Positions 1 to 7,259 of a stretch of DNA of 12,069 bases are shown here, piece by piece. Each line of letters begins with the position of its first letter. Within the stretch, counting starts at the first letter, position 1. The notes below the pieces were generated by a model. It had not been told where the DNA came from and searched no databases. It worked only from the letters and a program-made list of their open reading frames with translations. The DNA is from Candidatus Altimarinota bacterium (GTDB lineage: Bacteria; Patescibacteriota; Gracilibacteria; UBA4473), in assembly GCA_020630245.1 (NCBI GenBank), contig JAHDBZ010000031.1, positions 1-12,069 on the forward strand. Reading direction: 5' to 3'. Both the position numbers and the translations under genes were made by a program.

Positions 1-2039
1 GGTTTTTTACGGATTTTCTCCGTCAGTTCACCGCCATCTTCATGACCGATGTAACCGGCCGTAGCTCCAACGAGTCGCGAGCTGGTGTGGCCAGAACTAA
101 ACTCTGACATATCGATCTTGATGAGTGCTTTTTCATCGTGATAGACCTCAGCAGCCAGTTTTTTTACGAGCTCGGTCTTCCCGACACCTGTTGGTCCGAG
201 AAAAAGGAAAGCTCCCAGCGGCCGATTTGGATTGTGCAGTCCGACGCGAGCCCGACGAATGGCCTGTGAAATTTTTTCGATAGCATCATCTTGGCCCACG
301 ACATGATTACTGAGCGTTTTTTCTAGGTTCTTGAGGGCTTTGATCTCTGACGAGACCAGAGTTTCGGTTGGCACGCCTGTGACCTGATTTACGACCTTGG
401 CAATGGTTTGCAGGTCTACGGTTTTTACCTTTTGATTTACGGTACGCAGTTGTTTGTACTCGAGGATTTTTTCTTCGAGTGCTTGTTCTTTTTGGTGAAG
501 CTCGTTGGCTTTTTGATAGTTTTGACTGACGACCGCTTCTTCTTTTTTCTTTTGTACGCTCGAGATTTGTTTTCGTATTTCGCGAATCTCTTTTCCGTTT
601 TTGCGATTCGTAATAGATTTACTAGCACAGCCTTCATCGATCAGGTCAAAGGCTTTGTCTGGCAAGAATCGATCATTGATATATCGCGCTGACATAGTGA
701 CCGCTGCTTCAATCGCTTCATCAGTGATTTTTACACTGTGATATTTCTCATAGTAAGGTTTCACCCCTTGTAGGATTTCGATGGCTTCCAAGATACTTGG
801 CTCTGGAATCTCCACACCTTGGAAACGACGCGTAAGAGCGGCATCTTTTTCGATGTGTTTTTGGTACTCCTCATAGGTAGTGGCACCTACTACTTGCACG
901 AGTCCGCGAGATAGGGCCGGCTTGAGGATATTGGCGGCGTCAAGAGTTCCTTCGGCAGAACCAGCACCGATAATGGTGTGGAGCTCATCTATGAAGAGAA
1001 TGACTTCGTTTTCGGCATCAGCCGCTTCTTCGAGGATTCGTTTGATACGTTCTTCGAACTCTCCGCGGTATTTGGTTCCAGCGACTAGATCGGTCATCGA
1101 CAGAGATAGTACGCGCTTATCGATCAAGCTGTCTGGCACTTGTCCATCAGCAATACGTTGGGCAAGTCCTTCGACAACAGCTGTCTTCCCGACTCCGGGA
1201 TCTCCGAGAAGTACGGGATTGTTTTTGGTCTTGCGGCACAAGATTTGGATCATTCGAGCGATTTCGTTTTCTCGTCCGATGATTTTTTCGAGTTTGCCGT
1301 CCATGGCCATCTCTGTGAAATCGGTACAAAAATAATCGAGGGCTAGTTTCTTTTTTCGTGATTGTCTTTGCCCTCCATCACTGATAATCGGATCATCCGT
1401 ATCCATGGGAGCTCCTTGTCCTCCACCATTCGGCATTTGTCCCCCAGCACCGTTGCGATCGATGAAGAATCCAGCCAAAACGCCTTGTAGACCAGTTAAT
1501 AACTGATCGATTTGTTGTAGTGATGGGTCATTACTACTGATCTCAGCGTCTTTTGGAATATCGGCAATAGTTGGCTGTTCTGGATTTTGTCGGAAAAGGT
1601 TTTCGAGGTATTCAATCACCTGTTCCGGTCGCACCATGAGCGCTTCTAGGATGTGTACAGCTCCAGAGTTTGGTTGTTTTAGCAATGCGTAGAGAATATG
1701 TTCAGAATCCACCATCGTGTGTTCGAAGTCTAGAGCTGTTTGAGCGGCTAGTTCGATCGACTTTTGACCAAACGAAGACAGGATATGCTGCTCAAAGTCT
1801 GGAGTTACGTCTTCTTGGTTTGGGTTCTTGAGCTCTTCGGCCAGACGAAAGGCATTTTCATAGTTAATACCAAAATTTCGTAGGATAGAACCGCCGAGTG
1901 ACTTTGGCTGCCGGAGGATTCCGAGTAGCAAGTGCTGGGTTTGTATTTGATGCTCTCCCAGCTTTTTCATTTCTTCCTGGGCTAATACAATGGTGTTTTT
2001 GGCAAAGTGTGTAAACGAGTCGAAGTAAGAATTGTTCAT
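1..2039 (-). CDS. clpC: ClpC-type AAA+ protein unfoldase, 3' end outside the window
   Basis: ATP-driven Hsp100 unfoldase of the cytoplasm, expected to feed substrates to ClpP. From ATG at 2039, 679 codons are visible; the C-terminus lies beyond the left edge. Order: Clp N-domain repeats (about 1-147), a Gly-rich linker (about 148-228), the D1 AAA+ module with Walker A GDPGVGKT (279-286) and Walker B ILFIDELH (Asp351-Glu352), a short UVR-like coiled middle region (about 490-525), then D2 Walker A GPTGVGKT (615-622). The roughly 336-residue spacing of the two Walker A motifs and the short middle region fit ClpC and not ClpB, whose middle domain is longer. The linker is about 70 residues longer than I expect for ClpC. 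Upstream lie a CIRCE operator and an extended -10 promoter, so heat-shock control by HrcA is likely. No Shine-Dalgarno is seen before the ATG. Confidence 0.96.
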   Translation of the reverse strand, partial: MNNSYFDSFTHFAKNTIVLAQEEMKKLGEHQIQTQHLLLGILRQPKSLGGSILRNFGINYENAFRLAEELKNPNQEDVTPDFEQHILSSFGQKSIELAAQTALDFEHTMVDSEHILYALLKQPNSGAVHILEALMVRPEQVIEYLENLFRQNPEQPTIADIPKDAEISSNDPSLQQIDQLLTGLQGVLAGFFIDRNGAGGQMPNGGGQGAPMDTDDPIISDGGQRQSRKKKLALDYFCTDFTEMAMDGKLEKIIGRENEIARMIQILCRKTKNNPVLLGDPGVGKTAVVEGLAQRIADGQVPDSLIDKRVLSLSMTDLVAGTKYRGEFEERIKRILEEAADAENEVILFIDELHTIIGAGSAEGTLDAANILKPALSRGLVQVVGATTYEEYQKHIEKDAALTRRFQGVEIPEPSILEAIEILQGVKPYYEKYHSVKITDEAIEAAVTMSARYINDRFLPDKAFDLIDEGCASKSITNRKNGKEIREIRKQISSVQKKKEEAVVSQNYQKANELHQKEQALEEKILEYKQLRTVNQKVKTVDLQTIAKVVNQVTGVPTETLVSSEIKALKNLEKTLSNHVVGQDDAIEKISQAIRRARVGLHNPNRPLGAFLFLGPTGVGKTELVKKLAAEVYHDEKALIKIDMSEFSSGHTSSRLVGATAGYIGHEDGGELTEKIRKK

Positions 2040-2070
2040 ATGTCTTTATTTTATACTGATTTTTATGACG

Positions 2071-2097
2071 TTAGCAATCTGCTTTTGTGACTGCTAA
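2071..2097 (-). promoter_or_regulatory. CIRCE operator (HrcA repressor site) of clpC
   Basis: The sequence is TTAGCAATC, nine bases, then GACTGCTAA. The known CIRCE consensus is TTAGCACTC-N9-GAGTGCTAA, so each half differs at one position and the spacer is exactly nine. It lies between the predicted transcription start (about 2106) and the clpC start codon at 2039, where HrcA binding would block transcription. HrcA itself is not in this window. The match is too long and too well placed to be likely by chance. Confidence 0.9.
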
Positions 2098-2112
2098 TTT
2101 GAGCATCTATTT

Positions 2113-2121
2113 ATTATACCA
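2113..2121 (-). promoter_or_regulatory. Extended -10 promoter of clpC
   Basis: On the minus strand this reads TGGTATAAT, a perfect -10 hexamer with the TGn extension. The best -35-like hexamer, TTGATG (2145 to 2140), is 21 bases away, too far, so this probably works as an extended -10 promoter. Predicted start near 2106, just upstream of the CIRCE element. A second -10-like TATAAA (2055 to 2050) lies ten bases before the ATG and could give an almost leaderless mRNA. Confidence 0.7.
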
Positions 2122-2175
2122 AAATACTACAAAAAAGGCCATCAAGGGCGGTTGAACGCAAGGTCATATATGTGA

Positions 2176-2523
2176 TTAGTATACTTCCGATTCTTTCAGG
2201 GCTGTCACAGTGTCTTTGATCCGTACAAAAACACGATTTTCACTACCTGGTAGAAATTGTTTTTCGGTTACTTTCTGCACAAATTCTTGGGTTTGGTTGT
2301 GTGCGATCTCTGCCTCGACTAATTCTTGTTCTTGTCCTAGAACGCGGCTTTTTTCAACTTCTTTGCTGAGCATGTATCCGTTCATAGATAGCTGATTCAT
2401 CACCAGTAACTGACCGATGAATAGTCCCAAAACCATTACAAATACCAATGAAAACAGCATTCGTCTAGTTTGGGCGACAATAATACCCAAAGGTATTCTT
2501 TTTGTTCTGATGTTGTGGGTCAT
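2176..2523 (-). CDS. FtsL/DivIC-like single-pass membrane protein
   Basis: A 115-residue protein with a short basic cytoplasmic N-terminus, one membrane helix at about residues 22-42, and an outer segment predicted as coiled coil at about 50-88 (many Glu, Gln and Lys between hydrophobic positions). The size and topology match the divisome proteins FtsL and DivIC, which pair through such coiled coils to recruit septal wall synthesis. There is no diagnostic sequence motif in these families, so this rests on topology and length only. The usual neighbours (mraZ, rsmH, ftsI) are absent. It sits upstream of clpC on the same strand, separated by the clpC promoter region, and is divergent from rseP. 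Start ATG 2523 is directly preceded by a good promoter. An unrelated small coiled-coil membrane protein is the main alternative. Confidence 0.55.
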   Translation of the reverse strand: MTHNIRTKRIPLGIIVAQTRRMLFSLVFVMVLGLFIGQLLVMNQLSMNGYMLSKEVEKSRVLGQEQELVEAEIAHNQTQEFVQKVTEKQFLPGSENRVFVRIKDTVTALKESEVY

Positions 2524-2530
2524 CTTGTTA

Positions 2531-2558
2531 ATTGTAGAACGGTCAGGGGTAAGATCAA
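2531..2558 (-). promoter_or_regulatory. Promoter of the FtsL-like gene, probably leaderless
   Basis: Minus strand: -35 TTGATC (2558 to 2553), 16-base spacer, -10 TACAAT (2536 to 2531). Only seven bases separate the -10 from the ATG at 2523, so transcription should begin at or next to the start codon and leave no room for a ribosome binding site. Confidence 0.7.
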
Positions 2559-2605
2559 GCGAATTTGTGCTAGTTTACGGTGTGAAGTGAGAAGTCTGAA
2601 ATTAA

Positions 2606-2642
2606 AGGGATGATTCCCTAGGCAATTATTGAAAGAATTGCC
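2606..2642. repeat. Two adjacent small inverted repeats upstream of rseP
   Basis: AGGGA-TGAT-TCCCT (2606-2619) is followed at once by GGCAATT-N8-AATTGCC (2621-2642); both are perfect. They lie in the divergent intergenic space between the FtsL-like gene and rseP, where no terminator is expected, so they may be operators or leader structure. No U-tract follows on either strand. Function is unknown. Confidence 0.5.
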
Positions 2643-2650
2643 ATCCAAAC

Positions 2651-2678
2651 TTGTAATTTCACTTTGAAACTCTACCCT
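2651..2678 (+). promoter_or_regulatory. Possible promoter of rseP
   Basis: TTGTAA (2651-2656), a 16-base spacer, and TACCCT (2673-2678), a partial match to the -10 consensus. The predicted start, about 2685, falls inside the inverted repeat that abuts the rseP start codon. It is weak and is given as the best candidate only. Confidence 0.35.
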
Positions 2679-2680
2679 CG

Positions 2681-2702
2681 GAGCGGTGCGAACCTACCGC
2701 TC
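2681..2702 (+). promoter_or_regulatory. Perfect dyad abutting the rseP start codon
   Basis: GAGCGGT, eight bases, then ACCGCTC is a perfect 7-base-pair inverted repeat whose last base directly precedes the ATG at 2703. As RNA it could form a hairpin beside the start codon. As DNA it would span the predicted transcription start and could be an operator. Which of these applies cannot be told from sequence alone. Confidence 0.5.
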
Positions 2703-3632
2703 ATGATAATTCTGTCAATTATTGCTTTTCTGGTCATATTTTCCCTGCTCATTGTAGTACATGAGTTTGGTCACTATTACGCGGCTGTTAAATCTGGCGT
2801 TAAGGTTGAAGAGTTTGGCCTTGGGATGGGAAAAAAGCTCTACGGTAAACGAGTTGGTGAAACAGAATTTACTCTCAATGCTGTGCCATTTGGTGGATTT
2901 GTACGCATGCTTGGCGAGGAGGATGTCAGTGCTCACCCGCGGAGTTTTGGTCAGGCCAAGCTGCTCAATCGCATGATTATTACGCTGGCAGGGGTTTTTA
3001 TGAATTTTGTGTTGGCAATCGCTTTGCTAACCGTAATTTTTATGGCTGGCACGGATCCTATTTTGGTTTCTAAACAAGATTTTGAAAAAGCCTATGCCGC
3101 TGGGGTAGTTCAGCTAGAAACTATGGATGGCGTGCGTGTCACTCGTGAAGAGGTGCTCGAAATGGAAGACCCAGATGCTGAAATTAAGATGGTCTACACT
3201 GAGCAGATCAAAAAACCATTTCCACAAGCGTTGGCATTTGCTACGACAGAGACCTATCGGATCTCGGTGGCAGTCCTTCAAAAGGCTGCGGAGATACCAG
3301 TTGAGCTGATCAAAAAACAGCGTATCCCAGAGGGGCTAGCCGGTCCGGTTGGGATCGCTGAGATTACGCACAAAGTTGTGCCACTAGGTATCATAGCGTT
3401 GGTAAAATTAACGGCTTTGCTGTCGATTTCACTGGGGGTGATGAACTTATTGCCGATTCCAGCACTTGATGGAGGTCGATTTGTGTTTCAGCTTTTAGAA
3501 CTCATTCTTAAGCCGTTTGGTATTCGTCCAGACCAAAAACTCGAAAATTACGCTCACGTGGTTGGTTTTGCGCTTTTGATCGGGTTGTTATTACTGATTA
3601 CCTGGAACGATATCGCGCGGATATTCTTCTAG
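2703..3632 (+). CDS. rseP: RseP/RasP-type site-2 membrane zinc protease, reduced PDZ
   Basis: Intramembrane metalloprotease that cuts transmembrane substrates such as anti-sigma factors and leftover signal peptides. From ATG 2703 it has 309 residues. The first membrane helix carries the zinc-binding HEFGH (20-24). The MNLLPIPALDGG segment near residue 257 supplies the third ligand (LDG motif) in the C-terminal membrane core. Other helices lie near 90-115 and 285-305. The region between them, where family members carry one or two PDZ domains, is very short: only about 60 residues around 115-175 before the conserved amphipathic stretch, so the PDZ fold is probably incomplete. The reading frame extends to a TTG at 2664, but ATG 2703 places the first helix at the usual distance from the start. 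The sigma factor at 7639 has no visible anti-sigma partner to link to it. Confidence 0.93.
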   Translation: MIILSIIAFLVIFSLLIVVHEFGHYYAAVKSGVKVEEFGLGMGKKLYGKRVGETEFTLNAVPFGGFVRMLGEEDVSAHPRSFGQAKLLNRMIITLAGVFMNFVLAIALLTVIFMAGTDPILVSKQDFEKAYAAGVVQLETMDGVRVTREEVLEMEDPDAEIKMVYTEQIKKPFPQALAFATTETYRISVAVLQKAAEIPVELIKKQRIPEGLAGPVGIAEITHKVVPLGIIALVKLTALLSISLGVMNLLPIPALDGGRFVFQLLELILKPFGIRPDQKLENYAHVVGFALLIGLLLLITWNDIARIFF

Positions 3633-3669
3633 CTGAGCTATACGAAGTTGTAGCCTTGCAAAATGGTGG

Positions 3670-3697
3670 TTGACAGCTTTTTTTGTTTCTGTACTCT
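3670..3697 (+). promoter_or_regulatory. Promoter of the L25 gene
   Basis: Perfect -35 TTGACA (3670-3675), 16-base spacer, -10 TACTCT (3692-3697). The predicted start leaves a leader of about 20 bases before ATG 3723. That leader is AT-rich and contains no Shine-Dalgarno sequence. The promoter lies in the gap after rseP, so L25 need not depend on rseP transcription. Confidence 0.65.
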
Positions 3698-3722
3698 CGC
3701 GCGGCTCTACGCATATTTATTC

Positions 3723-4367
3723 ATGGGAGAAACCTACAAACTGGCTGCCAACAAACGACAAATGTCAAAAAACTCTGCTCGCGAGACTCGTGCTCAAGCA
3801 CGCGTTCCAGGAGTGGTTTATGGACATGGATTTGATCCGGAACCAGTATCGGTTGATTACTCCGAATTTCTACGGACATATCGTCGAGCAGGACAGGCTT
3901 CTCTTATCGATCTTGATATCGACGGAAAAGCTTCGAAAGTAGTGATCCAAGATTACGATCTAGATCCAGTGCGAGATGAATTTATCCACGTAGATTTCTT
4001 TGCGGTAAACCTCAAAGAACCAATTACGGTGCATGTGCCACTTACTTTCGTAGGAGAGTCTCCAGCGATCAAAAATCTCGGAGGGCTACTGATGAAGGCA
4101 CATGATGCGATTGATATTCGTTGTTTGCCAACCGAAATTCCACACGATCTCGAAGTAGATATTTCTTCTATGGAAGAAATTGGAGACAATATCTCTATTG
4201 CAGACCTTAACCTAGATGCTAAGTTTGAACTCATGCACTACGGAGCGGATGAAGTGCTCTGCTCGATTGCCGCACCACGTATGGCTGAAGAACCTACCGA
4301 AGCTGCCGAAGGTGAAGAAGGCGCTGAAGGTGAAGAAGCGGCTGGCAGCGAAGAAGCTGGTGAGTAG
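3723..4367 (+). CDS. rplY: Ribosomal protein bL25, long (Ctc/TL5) form
   Basis: Binds 5S rRNA in the central protuberance of the large ribosomal subunit. With ATG 3723 it has 214 residues. The N-terminal L25 barrel starts with the typical basic segment (KLAANKRQMSKNSARETR) leading to VPGVVYG, and a Ctc/TL5 C-terminal beta domain follows at about residues 95-185 (ITVHVPLTFVGES, then NLGGLL). The protein ends in an acidic Glu/Ala/Gly tail of about 27 residues. The frame is open upstream to 3663, but those 20 residues are hydrophobic and Cys-rich, unlike any L25 start, and would overlap the -35 element. The long form is the one induced by general stress in Bacillus; nothing here shows such control. 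Confidence 0.95.
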   Translation: MGETYKLAANKRQMSKNSARETRAQARVPGVVYGHGFDPEPVSVDYSEFLRTYRRAGQASLIDLDIDGKASKVVIQDYDLDPVRDEFIHVDFFAVNLKEPITVHVPLTFVGESPAIKNLGGLLMKAHDAIDIRCLPTEIPHDLEVDISSMEEIGDNISIADLNLDAKFELMHYGADEVLCSIAAPRMAEEPTEAAEGEEGAEGEEAAGSEEAGE

Positions 4368-4393
4368 ACAAACAGGCTTCATTTCTCTAGTTT
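4365..4393 (+). promoter_or_regulatory. Possible promoter of the aminotransferase gene
   Basis: TAGACA (4365-4370), 17-base spacer, TAGTTT (4388-4393), then six bases to ATG 4400. The -35 overlaps the L25 stop codon. It fits the pattern of a -10 close to the start codon seen for other genes here, but the hexamers are weak; the gene could also be read through from L25, 32 bases upstream. Confidence 0.4.
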
Positions 4394-4399
4394 AACACC

Positions 4400-5050
4400 A
4401 TGAAAGTGGGTGTATTTGAGAGTTTTCGAACTTTTGGGGATGGTGAGCTTTGGCGTTTTGAAGATCATTGGTGCCGCTGGCAGGAGTCGGCATCTTCGTG
4501 TGGTATACAAATTCCGGTTGATTTAGAAACAGTCTGGGAGCAATTAAATATCATTCCAGCTGATAAAAAAGTGCGCTTGTGGACAGACGGTGATTTGTGG
4601 CGCTTAGAAGTTTCGGAGCTCCCGGAAGCTCCCGAAAGCGTGATTGTTCGTGATGCCACTTACCAGCGTCAAAATCCTCAAGCCAAGCACGATCAGCATG
4701 ATTATCATCAGTTTTATGATTCGCGGTGCTTTGAGACTATCTGGTTCGACGAACAAGACCGGCTGCTAGAAGGAAACATTACGAACGTATTTGCCGTCAT
4801 AGATGGAGTTATTTGTACTCCGCCAACCGATAAAATTTTGCCAGGACTCATGCGCCAGTGGGTTCTGGATCATTTTTCAGCGGAAGTTCGTCCAGTATAT
4901 CGAGACCAATTGATGGCGGCTACCGAAATATTTTTGACCAATATGGTGCGCGGCGTGGTAGCGGTTGATCAGTGGGGCAATTGGAGATCTAGTGATCGGA
5001 CGATAACTTCGAAAATAACCGATCAATTGCGTCAATCTCAACCACAATAA
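4400..5050 (+). CDS. Short class IV PLP aminotransferase / aminodeoxychorismate lyase-like
   Basis: Fold type IV pyridoxal-phosphate enzyme. The family includes branched-chain and D-amino acid aminotransferases and 4-amino-4-deoxychorismate lyase (PabC). Visible motifs: an N-terminal FESFRTF...RFEDHWCRW block, the probable Schiff-base lysine Lys96 (PQAKHDQHDYH), Glu124 in LLEGNITNVF, the phosphate-binding loop ILPGLMR (146-152), and EIFLTNMVRGVVAV (176-189). At 216 residues it is shorter than the usual 270-300, and most of the loss is in the small N-terminal domain. The substrate cannot be read from sequence. PabC uses chorismate-derived material, which would tie in with the DAHP synthase at 8237, but the genes are not adjacent and this link is only a guess. 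Confidence 0.82.
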   Translation: MKVGVFESFRTFGDGELWRFEDHWCRWQESASSCGIQIPVDLETVWEQLNIIPADKKVRLWTDGDLWRLEVSELPEAPESVIVRDATYQRQNPQAKHDQHDYHQFYDSRCFETIWFDEQDRLLEGNITNVFAVIDGVICTPPTDKILPGLMRQWVLDHFSAEVRPVYRDQLMAATEIFLTNMVRGVVAVDQWGNWRSSDRTITSKITDQLRQSQPQ

Positions 5051-5123
5051 ATCCCTGATTATCGCTTGCCAAAAGTAGTCGGGGTACTAGGATAGCGGGG
5101 TAAAATTCGCAATCTCAAAGGCT

Positions 5124-5339
5124 ATGTTTCAACTTTTCTTTACCGTTATATCCGTTCTCCTGATCGTTGTAGTACTACTCCAGCAAAAGAGCTCATCACT
5201 GGGTTCTATGATGGGAGGAGACAGTGGTGGCGAAGAAATGGTTCAGACTCGACGCGGAGCTGATAAATTTCTCTATCGAGCCACGCTAGTGTTGGCATTT
5301 TTGTTTGCTGGTGCCGGCATTTACGCTATGGTTTTCTAG
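5124..5339 (+). CDS. secG: Preprotein translocase subunit SecG
   Basis: Small accessory subunit of the SecYEG channel, which helps SecA-driven export. It has 71 residues and two membrane helices (about 2-19 and 51-70). The cytoplasmic loop between them carries the family signature: VLLQQKSSSLGSMMGG, then a polar stretch to RRGADKFLYRAT. Length is normal. ATG 5124 has a weak AAAGG (5117-5121) only two bases upstream, the only Shine-Dalgarno-like sequence I find directly before a main gene here. The stop codon TAG is followed immediately by the GTG start of the peptide-binding protein, so the two are very likely co-transcribed and perhaps translationally coupled. Confidence 0.92.
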   Translation: MFQLFFTVISVLLIVVVLLQQKSSSLGSMMGGDSGGEEMVQTRRGADKFLYRATLVLAFLFAGAGIYAMVF

Positions 5340-7259
5340 GTGAAACTATCTCGTCGCCGCCGCCGATTATTCAAGGCTTTCGTGCCACGAAAGTACTTTG
5401 TAGTCGGGGTTATTTTGGTAGTGATTAGTCTGGTAGGAATTCTCTGGAATGAGTTTTTTTTGGATCACGCCAAAGAACAACCACGTTCCGGAGGGATTTA
5501 CACCGAAGCAACGCTAGGAGAAATACAAAATCTTAATCCACTTTCACCCACTTCTTCGTCTTTTGATCGAGATTTACAGGCGCTGCTATTTGCAGGGCTG
5601 CTTCGTTATGATCCGGTTAAGGCTAAGGTTGTCGATGGACTGGCAGAGCTTCAATTACTCGATCAGGGGAAGGTATATCAATTGAAGATCAAGCCTGAGT
5701 CTCGTTTTTCAGATGGAGACACGGTCGATGTGGCGGATGTGCTTTTTACCTACGAAACTCTGATTCAAAACCCAAAGTTTAAAAATTCAGCCCTGCGGGC
5801 ATCTTTCGAATACATCGATATTTCGGTGGTGGATGATCGAACGGTTTCTTTCCGTCTGCCAGAACAAAATGTCTTTTTCCCATACCTGCTGACGACGCCT
5901 ATTCTTCCTAAGAAACATTTCAAAAATCGTCTCTTGGAAGAAATCTTAGATCCGGATCTCCCCTTTAATCGTCGACCGATTGGGGCGGGGCCGTATCGTC
6001 TCAATAACATCGTCCCGGAGGATGATGGTCTTATTCGAGTCTTTTTAGAGCGCAGTCCGTACTACTATCAGGGAAAAGCTTATATAGAGGAGATAGTATT
6101 TTACGTTTATTCGGATTCGGATCGCCTGCAGCTAAATGATCAGTGGCCCAACGTATTTTCGCGGATTCCGTATCGTGAGGTTGATCAGTTTTTAGAAGGG
6201 CTTTTCGGTGAGTACGATGATTATGAGTTTTATCAGCCGCGTTTTGTGGGATTGTTTTTTAATCTCGACCAACCGATTGTAGGTAATGTAAATTTTCGTC
6301 GTGGACTTAAGCGCATCTTAGATCTTGAACGTTTTCTCGAACCGGGGTGGGAACCGATTGATTCACCATTTTTCTTTGAAAATATTGAAGGGGATTGGCC
6401 TGGAGCTGACTCGAGTGGAGCACGTGATTTTCTGCGAGATAATGGATTTCCTTACAACGAACAGTTAGAGGCTCGTACTTTTGAGCGGCAGGGTCCTCCT
6501 GTGAGAATAAAGATGGTTACGACGACGCAGCCTCCAGTGTATTCACGGATGGCTCAGAATATTAAAAACACCTGGGAGGAGGAACTCGATATTGAAGTTG
6601 AACTTTTAGTTCTTACGCCGGATGAATTGCAAATAGCGCTACGAGATCGCTTGTATGATGTGTTACTGTTTGGACAGGATTTCTCTCGTAATTTAGATAA
6701 TTTATCTGTTTGGCACTCGTCACAAACCGATAAGCTCAATCTCTCAAATGTGACTCGAGATGACATTGATTTTCACATTGAGGAAATTCGATTCTCTGGT
6801 TCGAGAGATGATTACATTGCTCTGCAAGACCGTATGGACGTAATTGTACCAGCCATCATGATCGCAACGCCAAATCAGAAACTCTTAACCTCTAAAAATC
6901 TCAAAAATTTTGAAGAAACCTGGGGACGTATTCGTCACTTGTCAGATAGATTTACACATGTAAATGATTGGCATTTTGAAACGCGTTATGATTGGGATTG
7001 GCCAGATGGAAAGTCTAAGATAGTGGGTTTTATCAAATGGCTCTTCAGTGCTAAAAAAGACAAAGTAGAAGTCCCAGAAGTTATTGAGAAAAAAATTAAC
7101 CTCAATCCAGAAGCGGTGCCGGCCGATATCGTAGTGCCAGAAGCCGTTATCGAAGGTGAGGAGCCAGGTGCAGAAACGGAAGAAGACGATAACACGTCCG
7201 AAGTCGAAGATGAAGCCGATGATGTCAGCTCTTCAGAATCAGAAGATGAAGAAAACTAA
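5340..7259 (+). CDS. Membrane-anchored family 5 (peptide-type) substrate-binding protein
   Basis: Extracellular solute-binding protein of the OppA/DppA/NikA group (SBP_bac_5), normally the receptor of a peptide ABC importer. It has 639 residues. An Arg-rich N-terminus (residues 4-18) precedes one membrane helix (about 19-38). No lipobox cysteine is seen, so it stays anchored by the helix and is not a lipoprotein. The binding domain begins at GGIYTEA (about 51) and shows family landmarks FAGLLRYDP, a DGLAE segment, SRFSDGDTVDVADVLFTYE and IGAGPYRL, and runs to about residue 560. The last 80 residues are an acidic, probably disordered Glu/Asp/Ser tail. No permease or ATPase gene is adjacent, so it may serve a distant transporter or another envelope role. 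The GTG start abuts the secG stop; its end overlaps ruvX by 14 bases. Confidence 0.88.
   Translation: MKLSRRRRRLFKAFVPRKYFVVGVILVVISLVGILWNEFFLDHAKEQPRSGGIYTEATLGEIQNLNPLSPTSSSFDRDLQALLFAGLLRYDPVKAKVVDGLAELQLLDQGKVYQLKIKPESRFSDGDTVDVADVLFTYETLIQNPKFKNSALRASFEYIDISVVDDRTVSFRLPEQNVFFPYLLTTPILPKKHFKNRLLEEILDPDLPFNRRPIGAGPYRLNNIVPEDDGLIRVFLERSPYYYQGKAYIEEIVFYVYSDSDRLQLNDQWPNVFSRIPYREVDQFLEGLFGEYDDYEFYQPRFVGLFFNLDQPIVGNVNFRRGLKRILDLERFLEPGWEPIDSPFFFENIEGDWPGADSSGARDFLRDNGFPYNEQLEARTFERQGPPVRIKMVTTTQPPVYSRMAQNIKNTWEEELDIEVELLVLTPDELQIALRDRLYDVLLFGQDFSRNLDNLSVWHSSQTDKLNLSNVTRDDIDFHIEEIRFSGSRDDYIALQDRMDVIVPAIMIATPNQKLLTSKNLKNFEETWGRIRHLSDRFTHVNDWHFETRYDWDWPDGKSKIVGFIKWLFSAKKDKVEVPEVIEKKINLNPEAVPADIVVPEAVIEGEEPGAETEEDDNTSEVEDEADDVSSSESEDEEN

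Noticed and set aside
408..692. Open frame of 94 codons on the plus strand, rich in Phe and Leu
   Set aside because: It is the antisense shadow of the Lys/Glu-rich coiled region of clpC; the hydrophobic composition follows from that.
880..1335. Open frame of 151 codons on the plus strand
   Set aside because: It lies wholly antisense to the conserved D1 module of clpC, has a Ser/Arg-rich composition typical of shadow frames, and resembles no family I know.
2119..2145. Possible terminator of the FtsL-like gene (T6 on the minus strand after GATGGCC)
   Set aside because: Only three base pairs (GCC/GGC) can form before the T-run, too weak to call.
2681..2702. T-box or similar riboswitch before rseP
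   Set aside because: The ACCGC/GCGGT dyad superficially recalls a T-box antiterminator, but the conserved T-box sequence, the specifier stem and a terminator are missing.
3663..3722. Longer N-terminus for L25 (20 extra residues)
   Set aside because: The stretch is Phe/Cys-rich, unlike known L25 starts, and overlaps a TTGACA promoter.
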